NCBI RefSeq assembly: GCF_031450805.1
Contig: NZ_JARTVY010000002.1
Coordinates: 868,001-932,000 of the forward strand
Origin: Caballeronia sp031450805
GTDB taxonomy: Bacteria; Pseudomonadota; Gammaproteobacteria; Burkholderiales; Burkholderiaceae
Length of the DNA: 64,000 nucleotides
Direction: 5' to 3'
Under the pieces are notes generated by a model. That model was not told the origin of the DNA. It saw only the letters and a list, made by a program, of their open reading frames with translations, and made no database searches. Positions 26,230-33,311 of the stretch are shown here, one piece after another; the first letter of the stretch is position 1, and each line of letters starts with the position of its first letter. The translations under genes and the position numbers were made by a program.

Positions 26230-26574
26230 TCAGGCGTTGCTTTCCTTCTTGCCTTTGCGACGCTTCGCCGGCGCTTCCTCGCGCTCGCGCAGCCGCGCGT
26301 TGGCTTCGACGAGTGAAGCGGCGTCGCGCTGGCGCAGCGCCACGTCGAGCTCGCCGATCGCCGCGAAAAGTGCATCGCGCGCTGCGCCGTCGAACGTGTC
26401 GTCGCCGCGCTCGGCAACCCGCCGCGCTTCCTTGTCGAGCCGCTTGAAAAGCTTCGCGCCGAAGCGCGTGTCCACCTCGCCGTCGCGGGCGAGCGTCGCG
26501 ATCACGGATGCAAGCCGCATGAGGCCCGCCGCCGTCGTTTGTGTCACGCCGTCCAGATCGTCCAGATCATCCAC
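26230..26574 (-). CDS. Conserved hypothetical helical protein
   Basis: 114 residues, mostly predicted helix, with an acidic start (MDDLDDLDG) and a strongly basic tail (AKRRKGKKESNA). Not recognised. It is 62 bases upstream of the response-regulator gene on the same strand and may be co-transcribed. No catalytic motif or membrane segment visible. Confidence 0.65.
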   Translation of the reverse strand: MDDLDDLDGVTQTTAAGLMRLASVIATLARDGEVDTRFGAKLFKRLDKEARRVAERGDDTFDGAARDALFAAIGELDVALRQRDAASLVEANARLREREEAPAKRRKGKKESNA

Positions 26575-26787
26575 CGCGCTTCTCCCCTAGTTGACCGACG
26601 GCATGCTCGCCGGAGTCGGCGGACCGTCTCGCATCGCGCCATGATACGCCGCCAATATGACAGCCATTCTTGCACGACGTGCGACGGTTGCATCGACCGT
26701 TTCCGGTGCGACCAGTGGCACACTAGCGCCTGAACGCGCGAGCCGGCCGCCGCAGCGCATGTCACATCGAACGCACGGAACGCCCGC

Positions 26788-27810
26788 ATGAATTCTCCCA
26801 CCCTGCTCCGACCGCCCTACGGCTCCGACTTCACCGGCCTCGTCTGCGGCTTTCGGTTTCGTGCCGATGAGCCGGGCGAACCGATCGACGCGGAAGCCGC
26901 GAGCGCATGGCTCGCCCGCGGCGACACGGCGAAGGAATTCATCTGGCTGCACTTCGATCTCGCCAACAGCGCGTGCGAACGCTGGATGCGCACGCGCCTC
27001 GGCGTGCCGGACGCGTTCTTCGACACCCTGCACGAGGGTTCGCACTCGACGCGCATCGAGCATCAGGAAGGCGCGCTGTTCGCGGTCATCAACGACGTCA
27101 TGTTCGACTTCGAACTGACGCCTTCGCAAATCGCGACGCTCTGGGTCTATACGCATCAGAAGCTGCTCGTCACGGCGCGCATGAAGCCGCTGCGCTCGAT
27201 CGACTCGCTGCGCGAATCGGTGCGCCGCGGCGAGGTGTTTCGTTCGCCGGCAGAACTGCTCGCGCATCTGCTGCGGGATCAGGCCGATCTTCTCGTGCAG
27301 ATCGTGCGGCGCACGAGCGCGGAGGTCGATGGCATCGAAGATCATTTTCTGTCGACGCATTCGTCCAAAACGCGCTCCGACCTCGGCGCGCTTCGTCGCG
27401 TGCTGGTTCGGCTGCAACGGCTGCTCGCCCCCGAACCCGGCTCCGTGTTCCGCCTGCTCGCCCGGCCGCCGCGCTGGCTGCACGCGCAGGATATTCAGGA
27501 CTTGCGCGACGCGACCGAAGAGTTCTCGCTCGTGCTGAACGATCTGGCCGGCCTCGTCGAGCGGATCAGGCTGCTGCAGGAAGAGATCGCGACGCGCATG
27601 GACGAGCAAAGCAACCGCACGCTGTTCACACTGACGCTCGTGACCGTGCTCGCGCTGCCGATCAACATCGTGGCGGGCTTCTTCGGCATGAACGTGGGCG
27701 GCATTCCGCTCGCGGAGAACCATCACGGCTTCTGGCTGCTCGTGCTCGTCGTCGCGAGTTTCACCGTGCTCGCCGGATGGTGGGCCTTCCGGCGGCGGCG
27801 CGACATGTGA
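26788..27810 (+). CDS. CorA-family metal transporter, ZntB-like
   Basis: 340 residues. A large cytoplasmic domain precedes two C-terminal transmembrane helices (TLVTVLALPINIVAGFFGMN and FWLLVLVVASFTVLAGWWAF) with the pore motif GMN at the end of the first. GMNVGGIP and the overall layout are closer to ZntB (zinc) than CorA (magnesium), so substrate is uncertain. Stand-alone gene; its stop is 5 bases from the convergent NTF2-like gene. Confidence 0.88.
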   Translation: MNSPTLLRPPYGSDFTGLVCGFRFRADEPGEPIDAEAASAWLARGDTAKEFIWLHFDLANSACERWMRTRLGVPDAFFDTLHEGSHSTRIEHQEGALFAVINDVMFDFELTPSQIATLWVYTHQKLLVTARMKPLRSIDSLRESVRRGEVFRSPAELLAHLLRDQADLLVQIVRRTSAEVDGIEDHFLSTHSSKTRSDLGALRRVLVRLQRLLAPEPGSVFRLLARPPRWLHAQDIQDLRDATEEFSLVLNDLAGLVERIRLLQEEIATRMDEQSNRTLFTLTLVTVLALPINIVAGFFGMNVGGIPLAENHHGFWLLVLVVASFTVLAGWWAFRRRRDM

Positions 27811-27814
27811 GTCG

Positions 27815-28282
27815 CTACAGGCCGAGGTCGCTGAGGCCGGGATGATCGTCGGGCCGTCGGCCAAGCGGCCAGTGATACTTGCGCTCGGACTCCCTGATCG
27901 GCAGATCGTTGATCGACGCGTGACGATGCGTCATCAGCCCCGCCTCGTTGAATTCCCAATTCTCGTTGCCGTAGCTGCGAAACCAGTTGTTCGAATCGTC
28001 ATGCCATTCGTACGCGAAGCGCACCGCGATGCGATTGCCCGTGAAAGCCCACAGTTCCTTGATGAGCCGATAGTCCAGTTCGCGCACCCACTTGCGCTGA
28101 AGAAACGCTTCGACTTGCGCACGGCCGGTGACGAACTCCGCGCGGTTGCGCCAGCGCGTGTCTTCGCTATAGGCCAGCGCGACGCGCTTCGGATCGCGCG
28201 TGTTCCAGCCGTCTTCGGCGAGACGGACTTTCTGCGCGGCGGTGTGTGCATCGAACGGCGGAAGAGGCGGTCGGCTTTCCAT
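27815..28282 (-). CDS. DUF1348 (NTF2-like) protein
   Basis: 155 residues of the DUF1348 group in the NTF2-like fold (RLAEDGWNTRDPKRVALAYSED; RWRNRAEFVTGRAQVEAFL; FAYEWHDDSNNWFRSYGNENWEF). Enzymatic role unknown; family members are widespread in soil bacteria. Divergent from a TetR regulator, with two matching palindromes between them, so this is the regulator's likely target. The start MESRPPLPP lies 22 bases from the first operator. Confidence 0.9.
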   Translation of the reverse strand: MESRPPLPPFDAHTAAQKVRLAEDGWNTRDPKRVALAYSEDTRWRNRAEFVTGRAQVEAFLQRKWVRELDYRLIKELWAFTGNRIAVRFAYEWHDDSNNWFRSYGNENWEFNEAGLMTHRHASINDLPIRESERKYHWPLGRRPDDHPGLSDLGL

Positions 28283-28303
28283 TGCGGCTCCTGGTCGGTG
28301 ATG

Positions 28304-28359
28304 GTAGACAGGTCTGTCTACTTGCCAGCACTCTAGCCCAGGTAGACGAACCTGTCTAC
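28304..28359. promoter_or_regulatory. Paired TetR operators
   Basis: Two 18-bp palindromes share the arms GTAGAC/GTCTAC: GTAGACAG-GT-CTGTCTAC (28304-28321) and GTAGAC-GAACCT-GTCTAC (28342-28359). Centres are 38 bp apart; one sits by each divergent start, consistent with simultaneous repression and autoregulation. Confidence 0.88.
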
Positions 28360-28369
28360 AATCGACGGC

Positions 28370-28954
28370 ATGAACATCATCGAATCTGTCACGGATGATG
28401 CGGGGCTTGCGCCCGATGCGCGCATCCTTCGCACCGCGCACGACCTTTTCTATCGCGACGGCATCCGCGCGACCGGCATCGATCGTGTGATCGCGGAATC
28501 GGGCGTCGCGAAGAAGACGTTCTATCGCTATTTCGCGAGCAAGGACGATCTGATCGTCGCGTTCCTCGAGTTTCGGCACGACAACTGGATGGCCTGGTTC
28601 CGCGATGCGCTCGCGCGTCATGGCGGCACGCTGTCGGCTCTCGTGCCGGCGCTCGCCGAATGGTTCGGCGGCGAGACTTATCGCGGCTGCGCGTTCATCA
28701 ATTCGGTGGTGGAAGTCGGCGGCACGCTGCCGCAAGCCGTCGATATCGCACGACGGCACAAGCGCGACATGACCGCCGCCATTCGCACGCTGATGCCCGC
28801 GTCACGCACCGCGAAGGCCGACGCGCAGGCGCTCGCGCTGGCCGTCGATGGGGCGATCGTCGCCGCGCAGTTCGCCGATGCCCCCGCCAATGCGTTGAAG
28901 TCGCTGGCCCGGCTGGTGCGCGCGGTGCGCCGGGGGGCGAGCGAATCGCACTAG
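28370..28954 (+). CDS. TetR-family transcriptional repressor
   Basis: 194 residues. An N-terminal TetR helix-turn-helix covers about 18-62 (ILRTAHDLFYRDGIRATGID, then SGVAKKTFYRYFASKDDLI); the ligand-binding C-terminal domain includes FGGETYRGCAFINSVVEVGG, typical of the YcdC/TetR_C subgroup. Predicted to bind the two GTAGAC palindromes 11-66 bases upstream and control itself and the divergent DUF1348 gene. Stop overlaps the convergent ribonucleotide reductase gene by four bases. Confidence 0.92.
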   Translation: MNIIESVTDDAGLAPDARILRTAHDLFYRDGIRATGIDRVIAESGVAKKTFYRYFASKDDLIVAFLEFRHDNWMAWFRDALARHGGTLSALVPALAEWFGGETYRGCAFINSVVEVGGTLPQAVDIARRHKRDMTAAIRTLMPASRTAKADAQALALAVDGAIVAAQFADAPANALKSLARLVRAVRRGASESH

Positions 28955-31482
28955 CCGCAGGCCCCCACTTCCCCGCAAGCCGTGCAGAAATCGCAACCGT
29001 CCTTGCGAATGACGGCGTTGGCGCCGCACGTCGCGCATTTGCGTCCGTGCATCAGCGCGAGACCGTTCGCATCGCTGGCGGATACATCGGCATCCGAAGC
29101 ATCGTCCGTTTCGGCTTCATCGTCTGCCGTCAATGCGCGCACCGGTTGGGCGCCCTCGCTGCGTTTCTTCGCCAGCACGCGGGACGGCATCTGAGTTCCC
29201 TCCGCATCCAGAAAGCCGCGACGGTGCAGGATCTGCTGGATTGCATACGCAAGCGCCGCGACTTCCGAATCGTGCCAGCGCGGACTGCGATGGCCGTCGA
29301 GCCGCTCCACATCGCCGAGCCGTACTTGTCCGCGATCCCACGAAACCTTGCGCATGTCCTGAAGCGTGCGCGCGGCGAAACCGCCGCGTGCCGCGAGCGA
29401 AAGCGAACGCATGGTTGCGGTGATCCACTGCTGTGATTCGTCGCGCTGGCCCGTTGGAATGAAAAATTCGATAGGACGCTCGATCGTCACGTCCTGGCCC
29501 GCAATGCGCCCCGTCACTTCAATGAACGAGACCGCGAGATACAGCGACTTCTTGCCGGCCTGCGTCAGATATTCGACCTTCTCGATGATCGCAGGCAACT
29601 CGCCGCGCGGCCGGTGATCGATTGCAATGCGCAGAGGATCGAGGTCCAGTTCCGGATCGGGCGAATCGCTCGGCGTTTCTGGCGGCGTCACGGACAGCAC
29701 CGCGCCCAGCGTCTCGTTCGGCCGATACGTCGCCAGCCCCTTGAGGCCACGCCGCCAGGCCTCGAAATACAGGTCCTGGAACTTGTCGAACGGATAATCG
29801 GCGGGGACATTCACCGTCTTCGAGATCGACGTATCGACGAAAGGCTGCACCGCCGCCATCATCTCCAGGTGGTCATGCGCGGACATTTGCAGCGCATTCA
29901 CGAAGTATTCCGGCAGTGCGTTCACGTCCCCGCCCATCTCGCGATACAGGCGATACGCATGATCCTCGACCGCGAAGCTCTGACGCGAGCCGTCCGCCAT
30001 GCGCTTCGTGCGCTGGTACGTCCACGAGAATGCAGGCTCGATGCCATTCGATGCATTGTCCGCGAACGCGAGGCTCACGGTGCCCGTCGGCGCAATGGAA
30101 AGCAGGTGGCTATTGCGAATGCCGTGCAGGCGGATTGCGCTCTGGATATCGTCCGGCAGGCGCGATGCGAACGTGCCTTCCTCGAGATACCGCGTGGCGT
30201 CGAATAGCGGAAACGCGCCGCGTTCGCGTGCGAGATCAACCGACGCACGATACGCTTCGTCGCGCATCGCGCGGCCAATGCGTGCCGCGAAGTCGCGGCC
30301 TTCCTGTGCGTCGTAGCGTAGTCCGAGCATGACGAGCGTATCGCCGAGACCCGTGAATCCCACGCCGATGCGCCGCTTCGCTTGCGCCTCGCGCGCCTGT
30401 TCCGGCAACGGCCACAGCGTGACATCGAGCACGTCGTCGAGGAAGCGCACTTGCGTGCGCGTGGCGCGCGCAAGGCCGTCCCAGTCGAATGACGGCGCAC
30501 CGCCGCGCATCTGCGCGAACGGGTCGCGCACGAGCCGCGTCAGATTGATCGGGCCGAGGTTGCAGCAACCGTAAGCGGGCAAGGGTTGTTCGCCGCACGG
30601 GTTCGTCGCGCGAATGGATTCGACCGCGCGCAGGTTGTTGTCGCCGTTCATGCGAGAGATGAAGACGACGCCCGGCTCGGCGACATCGTAAGTAGAACGC
30701 ATGATCGTGTTCCACACTTCGCGCGCCCTGACCTCTCGATACACCCACAATCCGTCTTCGCGCTGCCGGATATCCGCCGATGATCGCTGCGCCGGCGATG
30801 GCTCCGCCTTGTGCACGAGCTGCCAGATCGCATCGTCGGCGACGGCCTGCATGAAGTCATCGCTTACGGCGACGGAGACGTTGAAGTTGTTCCAGCGCCC
30901 TTTCGTGTGCTTCGCCGCGATGAATTCGAGCAGGTCCGGATGTGTGCAATCGAGGATGCCCATTTGCGCGCCGCGCCGCGCGCCCGCGCTCTCGACCGTG
31001 CGGCAGGATGCATCGAAGACGTCCATGTAGCTGCACGGGCCGGATGCGGCGGAGCCCGTCGAATGCACTCGCGCGCCGCGCGGACGGATCGCCGAGAAGT
31101 TATAGCCCACTCCGCCGCCGCGCCGCATGGTTTCCGCCGCTTGCAGAAGCGCGACGTAGATGCCGGGCAGCCCGTTGTCATCGACGCCCTGTATCGCATC
31201 TCCGACCGGCTGCACGAAGCAGTTGATGAGCGTTGCATCGATGCCCGCGCCCGCCGCGCTCATGATGCGACCAGCGCCCAGAGCGCCGCGTCTGAAGTTG
31301 TCGACGAACTCCGCCTCCGTCTTCGCGCGCAGTTCCGCCGGCTCGGCTAACGCCACGCCCCGCGCGACGCGTCGATGAATGTCTTCGACGCGAGCCTCGT
31401 CGCCCTTGGCGTACTTTTCGAGCATGACGTCGATGGAGAATTGCTGCGGAGCGAGCGCGGTGCTCGGATTGTCTTCGGCCAT
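28951..31482 (-). CDS. nrdJ: Adenosylcobalamin-dependent (class II) ribonucleoside-diphosphate reductase
   Basis: 843 residues. Reduces ribonucleotides to deoxyribonucleotides using a B12 radical, independent of oxygen. Visible features: redox-active-site Cys in NCFVQPVGD, GGGVGYNFSAIRPRGA, active-site NPCGEQPLPAYGCCNLG, PTGTVSLAF and a C-terminal Zn-ribbon-like set of cysteines (KCATCGANAV; DGCDFCTACGEVGACG). The start MAEDNPSTAL was chosen; the longer frame adds non-family sequence. No cobalamin riboswitch was recognised upstream. Confidence 0.95.
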   Translation of the reverse strand: MAEDNPSTALAPQQFSIDVMLEKYAKGDEARVEDIHRRVARGVALAEPAELRAKTEAEFVDNFRRGALGAGRIMSAAGAGIDATLINCFVQPVGDAIQGVDDNGLPGIYVALLQAAETMRRGGGVGYNFSAIRPRGARVHSTGSAASGPCSYMDVFDASCRTVESAGARRGAQMGILDCTHPDLLEFIAAKHTKGRWNNFNVSVAVSDDFMQAVADDAIWQLVHKAEPSPAQRSSADIRQREDGLWVYREVRAREVWNTIMRSTYDVAEPGVVFISRMNGDNNLRAVESIRATNPCGEQPLPAYGCCNLGPINLTRLVRDPFAQMRGGAPSFDWDGLARATRTQVRFLDDVLDVTLWPLPEQAREAQAKRRIGVGFTGLGDTLVMLGLRYDAQEGRDFAARIGRAMRDEAYRASVDLARERGAFPLFDATRYLEEGTFASRLPDDIQSAIRLHGIRNSHLLSIAPTGTVSLAFADNASNGIEPAFSWTYQRTKRMADGSRQSFAVEDHAYRLYREMGGDVNALPEYFVNALQMSAHDHLEMMAAVQPFVDTSISKTVNVPADYPFDKFQDLYFEAWRRGLKGLATYRPNETLGAVLSVTPPETPSDSPDPELDLDPLRIAIDHRPRGELPAIIEKVEYLTQAGKKSLYLAVSFIEVTGRIAGQDVTIERPIEFFIPTGQRDESQQWITATMRSLSLAARGGFAARTLQDMRKVSWDRGQVRLGDVERLDGHRSPRWHDSEVAALAYAIQQILHRRGFLDAEGTQMPSRVLAKKRSEGAQPVRALTADDEAETDDASDADVSASDANGLALMHGRKCATCGANAVIRKDGCDFCTACGEVGACG

Positions 31483-31616
31483 GTCTGATCCTATGGTATG
31501 TCGCGCGCTTGCCGTGGTTCGCAAACGCGATGCCCGACGATAGCGCGAAATCACCGGGCTCGCCACGGAACCGCTAAACTCGCCGTTGCTTCATTCACCC
31601 CGTATAAAACCGTCGC

Positions 31617-32141
31617 ATGAATTCGTCGCACCCGCCGTTTTTCGGCATTTCGGGCCGCTCCGGCCAAGGAAAGACCACGTTGATCGAAGCGCTGCTGCCG
31701 TGGTTTCGCGCACGCGGTCTCACCGTGAACGTCATCAAGCATAGCCATCATTCGATCGAGCTCGAGCCGCCGGCCAAGGACAGTGCGCGCTTTCGCCGCG
31801 CAGGCGCAGGCGAAGTGCTGATCGCGTCGCCCTACCGGTATGCGATCGTCCACGAACTGAACGACGAAGCCGAGCCGCCGCTTGCCACGCTTGCCGCACG
31901 CCTTGCGCCCGCCGATCTGGTCATCGTCGAAGGCTTCGCGCGTGAAGCGATGCCGCGACTCGAAGTCGTGCGACCATCCACCGCAACGGAGCCGCTCTTC
32001 AAGACCGATGTCGAGATACTCGCTATCGCAACGGACGACGCATCCTCGATCGATACCGCCCTTCCGACGCTGCCGCTCGATGACGCAGCACGCATCGGCG
32101 CATTCATATGCGACACCTTGGGGCTTGCGTCGAATGCTTAG
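31617..32141 (+). CDS. mobB: Molybdopterin-guanine dinucleotide biosynthesis protein MobB
   Basis: 174-residue GTP-binding protein with P-loop GRSGQGKTTL (residues 13-22), VIKHSHH typical of MobB, and LVIVEGFAREAMPRLEVVRP. It assists MobA in forming the Mo-bis-MGD cofactor, which NasA at the left edge needs. Other moa/mob genes are not in the window. Stop overlaps the convergent cupin gene by four bases. Confidence 0.94.
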   Translation: MNSSHPPFFGISGRSGQGKTTLIEALLPWFRARGLTVNVIKHSHHSIELEPPAKDSARFRRAGAGEVLIASPYRYAIVHELNDEAEPPLATLAARLAPADLVIVEGFAREAMPRLEVVRPSTATEPLFKTDVEILAIATDDASSIDTALPTLPLDDAARIGAFICDTLGLASNA

Positions 32142-32641
32142 GCGAGCCGCGCAATCAATTCGCGATGCTGCGGATAGCGCGCCTGCAATTCACCCGGCGC
32201 TGCAAGTTCGAACTCACTGAATTCGAAGCCCGGGGCAACGGTGCAGCCGACCAGCGCCACGCCTGATGCCTCGCGGCATTCGGCCGCGAACCAGTCGCCT
32301 GCCTTCACCACGGCCTGAAAGACAACGTCCGCATGCGCCACTGCGTTGCCGAGCCGATGCGTGGTCGACGTGCCGTCGGCATCGATCACATGGACGTCGA
32401 CCGGATCGCCCGCGTAGAAGTGCCAGACTTCGTCGGAGCGAATGCGATGCCACGCGGAATGCGCGCCATCGCAAAGAAGATAGTAAATGGCGGTGGAAGC
32501 CGAACGTGCTTCATTCGATGCTTCCCGCAACACGCGATGGTCCGCGCGATACGTCTCGCGAAAGTAGCCGCCTTCCGGATGCGGCTGCAATTGCAGGCGC
32601 GCAATCAGCGCGTGACTGTCGATTGGTTCGTGCATGCTCAT
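32138..32641 (-). CDS. DUF985-type cupin protein
   Basis: 167 residues with a cupin fold of the DUF985 group (LQLQPHPEGGYFRETYRA; TAIYYLLCDGAHSAWHRIRSDE; VWHFYAGDPVDVHVID; CTVAPGFEFSEFELA). Members bind sugars or unknown ligands; no activity assigned. AGGAAAGGGG precedes the ATG at 32641; an in-frame ATG two codons later is possible. Runs toward mobB, convergent. Confidence 0.88.
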   Translation of the reverse strand: MSMHEPIDSHALIARLQLQPHPEGGYFRETYRADHRVLREASNEARSASTAIYYLLCDGAHSAWHRIRSDEVWHFYAGDPVDVHVIDADGTSTTHRLGNAVAHADVVFQAVVKAGDWFAAECREASGVALVGCTVAPGFEFSEFELAAPGELQARYPQHRELIARLA

Positions 32642-32698
32642 TCCCCTTTCCTGAGTTTCGCGTATTCTGCATGTTCCCCAAGCGCCCGGGCCATCGCT

Positions 32699-33118
32699 AT
32701 GCGCGACATCACCATTTCCGTTACCGACTGGATCGACGAATCGTTCGAGGCCGATGTCGCGGGCGGGCTCGCCCAATTCAACGCATCGCAACTCGGGCCG
32801 AGCGGGCATCGCGATCTCGCGGTATCGCTCTATGTCGATGACGACTTCGTCGGCGGACTGGCAGGCTTTACTGCCTGGGGCTGGCTCTTCGTCAAATGGC
32901 TCTGGATACGCGAAGACATGCGCGGCCAGGGGCTCGCCGCACGCGCGCTCGAAGCCGCCGAAATAGAGGCGAAACAGCGCGGCTGCCGTGCCGCCTGGCT
33001 CGACACGCTCAACCCGCAAGCACGTAATCTTTACCTGCGCTGCGGCTATGAGACCTTCGGCGAGCTTGCGGATTTTCATGACGGACGTCCACGTATTTTT
33101 CTGCAGAAGCGCTTTTGA
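32699..33118 (+). CDS. GNAT-family N-acetyltransferase
   Basis: 139 residues of the GNAT fold: acetyl-CoA-binding motif A is WIREDMRGQGLAARALEAAE (R/Q-G-x-G/A pattern), and motif B is LDTLNPQARNLYLRCGYE. Substrate unknown. The start MRDITISV is chosen because the longer frame overlaps the divergent cupin gene and its leader. Stand-alone; a 193-bp gap to the c-di-GMP gene follows. Confidence 0.88.
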   Translation: MRDITISVTDWIDESFEADVAGGLAQFNASQLGPSGHRDLAVSLYVDDDFVGGLAGFTAWGWLFVKWLWIREDMRGQGLAARALEAAEIEAKQRGCRAAWLDTLNPQARNLYLRCGYETFGELADFHDGRPRIFLQKRF

Positions 33119-33186
33119 CAGGGTCTTAGACGGCGTTATTGGCGCGCGTTGGTTCAATCGCGCCTTACATTTTTTTTGCGCGATGC

Positions 33187-33213
33187 TCAAGCCTGTATGC
33201 TCCGTGCCGTTAG
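33187..33213 (+). promoter_or_regulatory. Flagellar sigma-28 promoter of the GAF-GGDEF-EAL gene
   Basis: TCAAGCCT (33187-33194), 11 bases, GCCGTTAG (33206-33213): 5/8 and 6/8 matches to TAAAGTTT-N11-GCCGATAA with exact spacing. It is weaker than the cheV site, but TCAAG is common in betaproteobacterial FliA promoters. The gene start is 98 bases downstream. Confidence 0.58.
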
Positions 33214-33311
33214 CCCAATAAGAGCGATTGCTTGACTAACGACTGAACGCGGACCCAGGCCCCCAGCGCGGCGGCCTGAATGCCCCAAGAAAAAAATGGC
33301 CTGGAGCGCCG

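Noticed and set aside
31483..31616. Cobalamin riboswitch upstream of the B12-dependent reductase
   Set aside because: The 134-bp gap is too short for a full element and no B12-box sequence was seen.
33119..33311. c-di-GMP (GEMM) riboswitch before the GGDEF-EAL gene
   Set aside because: The conserved GEMM core could not be found; the leader is explained better by a sigma-28 promoter.
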